Assembly (NCBI GenBank): GCA_947175305.1
Contig: CAMWMO010000084.1
Span: forward strand, 1-6,791
Reading direction: 5' to 3'
From: an uncultured Lachnospiraceae bacterium
GTDB lineage: Bacteria > Bacillota > Clostridia > Lachnospirales > Lachnospiraceae
DNA length: 6,791 bases
The notes beneath the pieces are model-generated. The model was given only the letters and a program-made list of their open reading frames with translations. It had not been told where the DNA came from and made no database searches. Positions 1 through 6,791 of this stretch are shown here, piece by piece. The position numbers and the translations under genes are program-made. Numbering within the stretch: the stretch's first letter is position 1; each line of letters opens with the position of its first letter.

Positions 1-1117
1 CGGCTGCCAGTATATCGATATACCCTATGCGGAACAGTTGAAAAGGAAGCAGAGACAGGCGGAAGCCTTGTTGAAAGGCTTTGGGAAAGTGAGACCCATC
101 ATTGGTATGGAGGAGCCTGCGAACTACCGGAATAAGGTGCACGCGGTTTTTGCCTTCCAGAAGGGCAGGGGCATTGTGTCAGGCATCTACCAGGAGAAGA
201 GCCACCGGGTCGTGTCGGTTGAGGAATGTCTGTTGGAGGACCGGAAAGCGGGAGAGATTATCCGGTCTGTTCGTGAACTTGCAAAATCCTTTAAGTATAA
301 GGCGTTTGATGAGGACAGCGGCTATGGGCTGCTGCGGCATGTGCTGATTCGGGTTGGGCATGCCACGGGGGAGATCATGGTGGTGTTGGTTCTGGGCTCG
401 CCCATTCTTCCCTCCAAAAAGAATTTTGTGAATGAGTTATGTAAACTACACCCGGAGATCACTACGATTTTGATTAATGTGAATAATAAAAAGACAAGCA
501 TGGTGCTGGGAGAGAAGGAGCAGGTCATTTACGGCAAAGGCTATATCGAGGATGTGCTCTGTGGCAAGCGGTTTAAGATATCCGCAAAGTCCTTTTATCA
601 GGTGAACGCCGTGCAGACAGAGACACTTTACCAAAAGGCTGTCGAGTATGCTGGTCTGACCGGAAAGGAGACAGTGGTGGACGCTTATTGCGGCATCGGC
701 ACCATATCCCTGACGGCGGCGGAAAAGGCTAAGAAGATCATCGGCGTGGAATTGAATAAAAACGCAGTGCGCGATGCCGTTACCAACGCGAAGAGCAATC
801 ATATCAAAAATGTAGACTTTTATCAGAACGATGCGGGCAGATTCCTGACCCAGATGGTGGATGCGGGGGAGAAGGTGGATGTGGTATTTATGGATCCCCC
901 CAGAAGCGGCAGTACGGAGGAATTCTTGGATGCGCTGCTTCGCATGGAACCAAAGCGGGTAGTCTATATCTCCTGTAATCCGGAGACTCTGGCAAGAGAT
1001 CTGAAATATTTGACCGGGAAGAGCGCTTACCGTGTGACGGAGATGACGCCGGTGGATATGTTTCCGTTTACGGAGCATGTGGAGAGTGTGGTGTCGATAA
1101 CAAAGGGAAAACACTAA
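1..1117 (+). CDS. rlmD: 23S rRNA (uracil-5-)-methyltransferase, RlmD/RlmCD (RumA) type, 5'-truncated
   Basis: This is the 3' part of a TrmA/RumA-family enzyme that uses S-adenosylmethionine to methylate C5 of a uracil in 23S rRNA. The reading frame is open from base 2 at the window edge. Its first residues, GCQYIDIPYAEQLK, match the end of the CGGCQ iron-sulfur motif, so the TTG at 38 is internal and not the start; the N-terminal TRAM region lies outside the window. The presumed fourth cluster cysteine is at 227-229 (EECLLED). The methyltransferase motifs follow in order: QVNAVQTETLY (about 600-632), the SAM-binding DAYCGIGTISL (from 680), MDPPRSGS (from about 890), ISCNPETLARDL with the catalytic Cys codon at 974-976, and FTEHVE with the expected catalytic Glu at 1082-1084. 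All key residues present are intact. Single-copy Gram-positive members can modify both U747 and U1939; which site this one uses cannot be read here. It is probably cotranscribed with glpK, 23 bp downstream. Confidence 0.95.
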   Translation, partial: GCQYIDIPYAEQLKRKQRQAEALLKGFGKVRPIIGMEEPANYRNKVHAVFAFQKGRGIVSGIYQEKSHRVVSVEECLLEDRKAGEIIRSVRELAKSFKYKAFDEDSGYGLLRHVLIRVGHATGEIMVVLVLGSPILPSKKNFVNELCKLHPEITTILINVNNKKTSMVLGEKEQVIYGKGYIEDVLCGKRFKISAKSFYQVNAVQTETLYQKAVEYAGLTGKETVVDAYCGIGTISLTAAEKAKKIIGVELNKNAVRDAVTNAKSNHIKNVDFYQNDAGRFLTQMVDAGEKVDVVFMDPPRSGSTEEFLDALLRMEPKRVVYISCNPETLARDLKYLTGKSAYRVTEMTPVDMFPFTEHVESVVSITKGKH

Positions 1118-1122
1118 CTTGA

Positions 1123-2643
<1,521 letters not shown>

Positions 2644-2650
2644 TTGTAAC

Positions 2651-2657
2651 AGAGGAG
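2651..2657 (+). promoter_or_regulatory. Ribosome binding site that fixes the start of the TetR-type gene
   Basis: AGAGGAG lies 6 nt before the ATG at 2664. An in-frame ATG at 2589 lies inside the end of glpK and would add 25 residues unlike any TetR N-terminus, so 2664 is the better start. Confidence 0.8.
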
Positions 2658-2663
2658 ATAAGT

Positions 2664-3242
2664 ATGCCAAACACAAACACGACGAAGACGGCGCTTGCGG
2701 AATCCCTAAAAAAACAGCTTATGACAAAGAAGCTGGAGAAGATAACGATCAATGACCTCGCGACGGACTGCGGCATCAGCAGGATGGCCTTCTATTATCA
2801 TTTTAAGGATATCTATGATCTGGTGGAGTGGGTCTGTGTGGAGGATATGAAAAAGGCACTGCAGGATAAAAAGACCTATGATACCTGGCAGGAGGGCATG
2901 CGTCAGATCTTTGAGGTCGTTCTGGAGAATAAGCCTTTTATCTTAAAGGTATACCGGGGTATCGGCAGAGAAAGGATCGAGGGATATCTTTATAAGTTCA
3001 CCTATGATCTGTTAAAGGATGTGGTGGAGGAAAAATGCCGGGGAATCAATCTGGCGGAGGGAGATAAGGCATTCATTGCGGACTTTTATAAATATGGATT
3101 TGTGGGCATCATGCTGGACTGGATCGGGAATGAGATGAAGGAGGACTACGAGGAGATCGTGCAAAAGATGAGCGTTATGCTCCATGGCAACTTCGCCCGG
3201 GCAATCAGAAATTTTGACAAAAAGCCAAAAACTCTACCATAG
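2664..3242 (+). CDS. TetR/AcrR-family transcriptional regulator
   Basis: A 192-residue DNA-binding regulator. The N-terminal helix-turn-helix is clear: residues about 26-47 read KITINDLATDCGISRMAFYYHF, in which the recognition-helix region GISRMAFYYHF is the TetR-family hallmark. Residues about 60-192 form an alpha-helical ligand-binding and dimerisation domain that I cannot assign to a ligand. The general pattern (a short N-terminal arm, FYYHFKDIYDL, then a divergent C-terminal half) resembles the clostridial regulators often annotated as DhaS-like, named after the regulator of dihydroxyacetone kinase. That resemblance is only suggestive. The gene starts 20 bp after glpK on the same strand, so it is probably cotranscribed with it and may control glycerol or dihydroxyacetone metabolism. 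The C-terminal codons form the left arm of a terminator hairpin, and the TAG stop (3240-3242) lies in the loop. Confidence 0.9.
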   Translation: MPNTNTTKTALAESLKKQLMTKKLEKITINDLATDCGISRMAFYYHFKDIYDLVEWVCVEDMKKALQDKKTYDTWQEGMRQIFEVVLENKPFILKVYRGIGRERIEGYLYKFTYDLLKDVVEEKCRGINLAEGDKAFIADFYKYGFVGIMLDWIGNEMKEDYEEIVQKMSVMLHGNFARAIRNFDKKPKTLP

Positions 3243-3262
3243 CGGTAGAGCTTTTGGCTTTT
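3220..3262. terminator. Bidirectional intrinsic terminator between the TetR-type gene and glnA
   Basis: A 19-nt left arm (3220-3238) and a 19-nt right arm (3244-3262) pair with a single A/C mismatch around the 5-nt loop ATAGC. The outer part is AAAAGCC/GGCTTTT and the inner part is CTCTACC/GGTAGAG. On the + strand the helix ends in TTTT. On the - strand it ends in TTTTTGTC, so it can stop both the glpK operon and glnA, which converge here. The left arm is also coding sequence for the last codons of the TetR-type protein. Confidence 0.88.
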
Positions 3263-3280
3263 ATGCGCAACATTCTCGTG

Positions 3281-3302
3281 ATCGAGTGCGCGGACACTCG
3301 AT
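3281..3302 (-). other. Perfect hairpin just downstream of the glnA stop codon
   Basis: ATCGAGTG (3281-3288) and CACTCGAT (3295-3302) form an 8-bp perfect inverted repeat with a 6-nt loop. On the - strand it begins 3 nt after the glnA stop codon and is not followed by a T-tract, so it is not a complete intrinsic terminator by itself. It could stabilise the 3' end of the glnA mRNA or act together with the larger terminator hairpin that follows. The structure is seen; its role is inferred. Confidence 0.55.
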
Positions 3303-3305
3303 TGA

Positions 3306-4733
3306 TTAAAGATCGTAATACATCATAAATTCCGCCGGTGTGGGAATCTCCCCGGCCTGCTTTGCTTCGGCACGTTTGCGCGCGATCCACACGTCGATGA
3401 GACGTTCGGGGAATACGCCGTCCTTGGTCAGATAATCGTGATCCTTTTCCAGCGCGTCCAGTGCCTCATCCAGGGATTTGGGAAGTCCTTTGATCTTCTT
3501 CTGTTCCTCGGCAGAGAGCGTGTAAAGATTGAAATCATAAGGGCCCCAGCCGTTTGCGGCAGGATCGATCTTCTTCTCAATGCCGTCTAAGCCCGCCATC
3601 AGGATAGCCGCATAAGCGTAGTAGGGATTGGCGGTAGCGTCGGGATTTCTCAGCTCGAAACGCTTGGTCTCCGGGGATTTCGCGTAGGCGGGAATCCGGA
3701 TCACGGCGCTTCGGTTGGAGGTGGCATAGCCGATGGTCACGGGTGCTTCGTACCCGGGCACCAGACGCTTGAAGGAGTTGGTGGAGGGATTGGTGAAGGC
3801 GCACAGCGACGCGATGTGAGACAGCAGGCCGCCAATAAAGTAGTGGGCGGTCTGGCTTAAGCCGGAGTAGCCGTTCTCATCGTAGAAGACGGGCTTCCCG
3901 TCCTTGGTGAGAAGCATATGTACATGCAGGCCGCTCCCCGCCTCTTTATAAATGGGTTTGGGCAGGAACGTTGCTGTCTTGCCTTCTCTGGCTGCCATGT
4001 TTTTGATAATGTATTTGATGATCATGGTGTTGTCGGCCATAGCGGGCATATCCGCTAATTCTACCTCGATCTCCATCTGGCCGGGGCCGCCCACCTCGTG
4101 GTGGTGGTATTTTACTTTTACGCCCCAGTTTTCTATTTCCGTACACATACGACTTCTCAGGTCATAACCCACATCCTGAGGCGCGGCAATATGGTAGCCG
4201 CCGTGGGTCACCTCGTAGCCGTTGTTGCCGGGATTGTCCAGACTGCAGTTCCAATTGGCTTGTCTGGTGTCGATCTGGTAGGCGCACTGTCTGGGAGAAA
4301 CCTCGTAGCGCGCGGAGTCGAACAGATAAAATTCAAACTCCGGTCCGATCACCATGTTATCCGCGATGCCGGTCTTTTTCATATAGTCCATAGCGCGGAG
4401 GGTAACATTTTTCGGATACTGGTCAAAGGGCGTGTTCTCACCCTTCCCGATGACACAGACGTTGCCGCACATGGTCAGTGTGGGCACCTCCGCGAAAGGA
4501 TCCACATAGGCGGTGTCCGGATCGGGCAGGAATACCATATCGCTCTTCTCGATGGGAGCGTACCCGTAATTGGAACCGTCGAAGCCGATCCCGTAGACGA
4601 AGACATTCTCATCGAACCGCTCCACCGGTATCGTGATGTGACGCCAACGTCCGTCGATGTCGGTCATTTTGAAGTCGATCATGCGGATCTCCTTCTCCTG
4701 ACACAGTTTTCTGATTTCTGCACTTTTCTCCAT
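3306..4733 (-). CDS. glnA: Type I glutamine synthetase (GSI-beta-like length)
   Basis: Cytosolic enzyme that makes glutamine from glutamate, ammonia and ATP, normally a dodecamer. It has 475 residues from the ATG at 4733. The ATG at 4739 would add two residues but sits only 1 nt from the ribosome binding site. The flexible-loop aspartate is in GFDGSN (D52). The metal and substrate motifs are GPEFEFYLFD (E132, E134), HHHEVGGPGQ, GSGLHVHM and NSFKRLVPGYEAP, which carries the flap glutamate, followed by NRSAVIRIP. All are intact. The segment after FYLFD (residues about 140-165) is long, as in GSI-beta enzymes and unlike the roughly 444-residue B. subtilis GSI-alpha. The adenylylation-type tyrosine in NLY is present at residue 404. 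The position of the B. subtilis feedback arginine (Arg62) is Pro60 here. The gene is monocistronic as far as can be seen, convergent with the glpK operon and divergent from the MmcQ gene. Confidence 0.97.
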   Translation of the reverse strand: MEKSAEIRKLCQEKEIRMIDFKMTDIDGRWRHITIPVERFDENVFVYGIGFDGSNYGYAPIEKSDMVFLPDPDTAYVDPFAEVPTLTMCGNVCVIGKGENTPFDQYPKNVTLRAMDYMKKTGIADNMVIGPEFEFYLFDSARYEVSPRQCAYQIDTRQANWNCSLDNPGNNGYEVTHGGYHIAAPQDVGYDLRSRMCTEIENWGVKVKYHHHEVGGPGQMEIEVELADMPAMADNTMIIKYIIKNMAAREGKTATFLPKPIYKEAGSGLHVHMLLTKDGKPVFYDENGYSGLSQTAHYFIGGLLSHIASLCAFTNPSTNSFKRLVPGYEAPVTIGYATSNRSAVIRIPAYAKSPETKRFELRNPDATANPYYAYAAILMAGLDGIEKKIDPAANGWGPYDFNLYTLSAEEQKKIKGLPKSLDEALDALEKDHDYLTKDGVFPERLIDVWIARKRAEAKQAGEIPTPAEFMMYYDL

Positions 4734-4740
4734 AAGCATA

Positions 4741-4748
4741 TCCCTTTC
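4741..4748 (-). promoter_or_regulatory. Ribosome binding site of glnA, deciding its start
   Basis: The - strand reads GAAAGGGA here. It is 7 nt from the ATG at 4733 but only 1 nt from the ATG at 4739, which favours 4733. Confidence 0.7.
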
Positions 4749-4829
4749 TTTGGTGGCAGTTCTCCGAGGCTGCAGATGCGGTGATGTTTATGATCCCGAA
4801 GCGCTGCATTTCTATTTCCAGGTAGTATC

Positions 4830-4838
4830 AGTATAGCA
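4830..4838 (-). promoter_or_regulatory. Extended -10 promoter of glnA
   Basis: The - strand reads TGCTATACT, an extended -10 element (TGn plus a near-consensus TATAAT hexamer). A good -35 hexamer is not evident; TGAAAG lies at 17-bp spacing. Transcription would begin near 4823, giving a leader of about 90 nt. The leader contains a possible weak fold: TGCAG pairs with CTGCA around an inner short helix. It has no obvious intrinsic terminator or recognised riboswitch. Confidence 0.65.
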
Positions 4839-4888
4839 TATTTTGATTGTTTCTTTCATAAATGTTTCACACTTTGCGATTTATTTTA

Positions 4889-4897
4889 TGGTATACT
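4889..4897 (+). promoter_or_regulatory. Extended -10 promoter of the MmcQ/YjbR-CAP operon
   Basis: TGGTATACT is an extended -10 element; no convincing -35 hexamer lies at 16-18 bp. The predicted start near 4904 leaves a short leader of about 24 nt before the ATG at 4928. It diverges from the glnA promoter, with about 50 AT-rich bases between the two -10 elements where a shared regulator could bind. No clear operator palindrome is seen. Confidence 0.65.
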
Positions 4898-4927
4898 ATA
4901 CACAATAATGTAAATTGGGGTAAAACT

Positions 4928-5299
4928 ATGACAACAAGAGAAGAGGCATTGCGCTGCGGCATGACATTTCCCGATGTGTATCAGGACATGCCTTTCCATG
5001 ATGCCAACTGGGTGCTAGTGCGGTGTCGCAAAAATAGAAAAGCTTTTTTGTGGACCTATGAATATGAAGGCAGGATGCGGATCAATATTAAGGTAGATCC
5101 GGTCTGGCGGGATTTCTGGCGGCAGACCTACGAGGCGGTGCTTCCGGGATATCATCAGAATAAAGAACACTGGAATACGGTGATCCTGGACGGGACGATT
5201 CCTGACGAGGATATAGAGCGTATGATCGCAGAGAGCTATGATCTGGTGATGGGAAAGAACAGGGGGAAGAGGAAGAGGAATGCAAAAGAAGAGATATAA
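4928..5299 (+). CDS. MmcQ/YjbR-family protein
   Basis: A 123-residue cytosolic protein of the MmcQ/YjbR (CyaY-like fold) family, whose biochemical role is not established although it is often labelled DNA-binding. Diagnostic features are FPDVYQDMPFHD near the N-terminus (residues about 14-25), a central strand region with INIKVDP, and the signature PGYHQNKEHWNTVILDG (residues about 73-89) followed by IPDEDIERMIAESYDLV. The start is the ATG at 4928, preceded by a weak GGGG at 4917-4920. An in-frame ATG at 4862 lies upstream of the predicted -10 element and is rejected. After the domain the protein ends in a basic tail (GKNRGKRKRNAKEEI) encoded by the purine-rich stretch that also carries the ribosome binding site of the next gene. 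The last 20 nt overlap the CAP-protein gene in another frame, so translational coupling is likely. Confidence 0.9.
   Translation: MTTREEALRCGMTFPDVYQDMPFHDANWVLVRCRKNRKAFLWTYEYEGRMRINIKVDPVWRDFWRQTYEAVLPGYHQNKEHWNTVILDGTIPDEDIERMIAESYDLVMGKNRGKRKRNAKEEI
5268..5272 (+). promoter_or_regulatory. Ribosome binding site of the CAP-protein gene, inside the MmcQ gene
   Basis: AGAGG lies 7 nt before the ATG at 5280, within a purine-only stretch (5261-5280). It sets the start of the overlapping downstream gene. Confidence 0.7.
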
Positions 5300-6791
5300 G
5301 GGAAATTTTAAGAGAGTGCTGCCAGCACTGCTGGCGGCTGTATTGTGGATAGAGGGAACCTTGGGAACTGTCTATGCGACGGAGCCTGTTATGGGACAGG
5401 AGCAGACCGCGAGTACGGAAGAAGATAATGCGTCTGAGGAGAAGGCTGAGACAGAGTCGGAGGAGACCGGCACGCCTGAGGAGGAGAAGACCGAATCCGG
5501 AGAGACACAGATTCCGGAAAAAGAAGAAACCGGAGAGAGCGAAGAAAACGGTGAGACGGAAGAACCGGATGGGGGAGAACCGTCTGACACCGAGGAGAAA
5601 GAAACATCCGGCGGGACAGAAGAGGAAGAGACAGATTCTGCCTTGGAAGGGGAGGATGCCCCGGATACCGTTTCGGAGAATGATCCGAAGCAGGAGGAAG
5701 AGGATTCCTTGGAGGAGCTTGATTTTGCGGGAGAGCCAGCCTTGGGAGAGCCGCCGCTGATGACTGGATATGGGGAAGGAAACAGATTATATTCCTACAG
5801 CAGTGCCGACGGTACGAGAAGCGGGGAGAGTGGAAAGCGGCAGACACCCAGCACGGTGGACATCATTCAAAGGTATCAGGATTATCCCTGGAGTTTAAGC
5901 GTGGCAAATACCTACAGTGCTAACCCCTCCACGAAAAATCCTTACAAGGCAGGGCAACTCTCAAATGACAGTTTGGTAAATGCTCTGAATTTAATGAACT
6001 TTATCCGGTATGTGGCGGGGATTCCCTCGGATGTGGAGTTGGATTACAGTGATGAGAGGCATATCGGGTATATCGAAAAAGCTCAGGCGGGAGCGTTGGT
6101 AAACTGCGTCAACGGAGTATTGTCACATGTGCCGCAACAGCCGAAAGGCTTTCCGGATGATCTTTATGCGTTAGGTAAAGAAGGGTGCGGCAGCAGTAAC
6201 ATTGCGTATAACTACGGTAACATAGCGCAGAGTCTGTTAAACGGCTGGATGTATGACGGAGATTCCACCAACATTGCCAGCATGGGTCATCGCAGATGGA
6301 TATTAAATCCTTCTATGACGCAGACCGGCTTCGGCGCCGTGGGGGCATATTCCGCCATGTATGCCTTTGACAGGAGCGGCAGCAACGTTACGGATTTTGT
6401 GGCATGGCCTGCCCAGAATATGCCCATAGAGTTGATGAACGGATCGGGAACGCCCTGGACGGTGAGTCTGGGAAGTGATTACGGGAAAGCGGATTTTCAA
6501 AAGGTGACGGTCACGTTACAGAATCTATCCAGTAATAAGACCTATACCTTTTCCGGTACGAAAGCGGAGGGCACCTTCAGGATCAATACGGGTGGTTACG
6601 GCATGCCCAACTGTATCATCTTTCGTCCCAACAGTATCAGCTATAGCAAGACCTCTCAGTTCAGGGTGACTATCACGGGGCTGACGAAAGCGGATGATGG
6701 TGAGGAGGCCGAGCCCTTAAGCTACAACGTGGATTTCTTTTCCTTAAGCGATACGCCGGCGGAAGTACAGAAGGTCACGGTCAATAAGGAC
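5280..6791 (+). CDS. Secreted CAP-domain (SCP/PR-1-like) protein, 3'-truncated
   Basis: The frame is open for 504 codons from the ATG at 5280 to the right edge with no stop. Residues 1-33 look like a Sec signal peptide: basic MQKKRYKGNFKR, a hydrophobic core LPALLAAVLW, and a likely cleavage after VYA. Residues about 35-160 are a low-complexity acidic linker rich in Glu, Thr, Pro, Gly and Ser, suited to spanning a cell wall. A CAP domain covers residues about 229-345: ALNLMNFIRYVAGIP, LSHVP (His283), SSNIAY (306-310) and the signature GHRRWILNP (His337). Where classical CAP domains have Glu in the ENI motif, this one has Ser306. Residues about 346-495 are beta-rich (FVAWPAQNMPIE, PWTVSLG, KVTVTLQNL, FRVTITGL) and unassigned. 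The sequence stops at KVTVNKD, possibly the start of a bacterial Ig-like domain. CAP proteins are secreted, with varied and mostly unknown roles. It overlaps the MmcQ gene by 20 nt. Confidence 0.9.
   Translation, partial: MQKKRYKGNFKRVLPALLAAVLWIEGTLGTVYATEPVMGQEQTASTEEDNASEEKAETESEETGTPEEEKTESGETQIPEKEETGESEENGETEEPDGGEPSDTEEKETSGGTEEEETDSALEGEDAPDTVSENDPKQEEEDSLEELDFAGEPALGEPPLMTGYGEGNRLYSYSSADGTRSGESGKRQTPSTVDIIQRYQDYPWSLSVANTYSANPSTKNPYKAGQLSNDSLVNALNLMNFIRYVAGIPSDVELDYSDERHIGYIEKAQAGALVNCVNGVLSHVPQQPKGFPDDLYALGKEGCGSSNIAYNYGNIAQSLLNGWMYDGDSTNIASMGHRRWILNPSMTQTGFGAVGAYSAMYAFDRSGSNVTDFVAWPAQNMPIELMNGSGTPWTVSLGSDYGKADFQKVTVTLQNLSSNKTYTFSGTKAEGTFRINTGGYGMPNCIIFRPNSISYSKTSQFRVTITGLTKADDGEEAEPLSYNVDFFSLSDTPAEVQKVTVNKD
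5382..5759 (+). repeat. Low-complexity purine-rich segment encoding the acidic linker
   Basis: This stretch is dominated by GAG, GAA, ACA and GGA-type codons and encodes the Glu/Thr/Pro/Gly linker of the CAP protein (residues about 35-160). It has no exact tandem period that I can define. Its strong purine bias produces long open frames on both strands (an Arg-rich one on + and a Ser/Pro-rich one on -) that are not genes. Confidence 0.7.

Noticed and set aside
38..40. TTG as the start of the methyltransferase
   Set aside because: The frame is open upstream to base 2 and encodes the GCQ of the iron-sulfur motif, so the gene begins outside the window.
1059..1072. Sequence on the - strand resembling a catabolite-responsive element upstream of glpK
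   Set aside because: It has about three mismatches to the consensus and lies in codons for the conserved MFPFTEHVE motif, so coding constraint explains it.
4098..4784. 228-codon open frame on the + strand antisense to glnA
   Set aside because: It mirrors codon bias of glnA, shows no domain, and would run through the glnA start and leader.
4741..4823. Riboswitch or two-hairpin antiterminator in the glnA leader
   Set aside because: Only weak, interrupted helices are visible, with no terminator T-tract and no recognised motif, so no specific RNA element is called.
4862..4927. N-terminal extension of the MmcQ protein from the ATG at 4862
   Set aside because: This ATG is upstream of the predicted -10 element, has no ribosome binding site, and adds residues not typical of the family.
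5374..5847. Arg-rich + strand and Ser/Pro-rich - strand open frames over the CAP linker
   Set aside because: They arise from the purine-biased low-complexity DNA of the true frame, which begins with a signal peptide and continues into the CAP domain.

Overview
The window looks like an ordinary chromosomal segment of a low-to-mid-GC member of the Firmicutes, most likely a Clostridia/Lachnospiraceae-type gut anaerobe. This is inferred from the style of the proteins: a clostridial glycerol kinase opening with [10 protein letters not shown], a long type I glutamine synthetase, a secreted CAP-domain protein with the GHRRWILNP signature, strong purine-rich ribosome binding sites, and extended -10 promoters. 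No species can be named from the sequence alone.

Left part (1-3242, + strand): the 3' portion of an RlmD/RlmCD-type 23S rRNA uracil-5-methyltransferase enters from the left edge. After 23 bp comes a complete glycerol kinase gene (glpK), and 20 bp after that a TetR-type regulator. The short gaps, each with a ribosome binding site and no visible promoter, suggest one transcript. The regulator's stop codon lies in the loop of a long hairpin that can serve as a terminator in both directions.

Middle (3306-4733, - strand): glutamine synthetase (glnA) converges on that operon and shares the terminator. Its promoter is an extended -10 element about 90 nt upstream of the start codon.

Right part (4889-6791, + strand): a second extended -10 promoter, divergent from that of glnA, drives a small MmcQ/YjbR-family gene. 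The last 20 nt of that gene overlap the start of a large gene for a secreted protein. That protein has a signal peptide, a long Glu/Thr/Pro/Gly-rich linker, a CAP (SCP/PR-1-like) domain and a beta-rich C-terminal part, and it runs off the right edge still open.

The genes are mostly housekeeping: rRNA modification, glycerol entry into glycolysis, and nitrogen assimilation. I see no mobile element, CRISPR array, tRNA, rRNA or defence island. The points most worth a second look are the coupling of a cytosolic MmcQ protein to a secreted CAP protein, the atypical regulatory sites in GlpK and GlnA, and the shared terminator with a stop codon in its loop.
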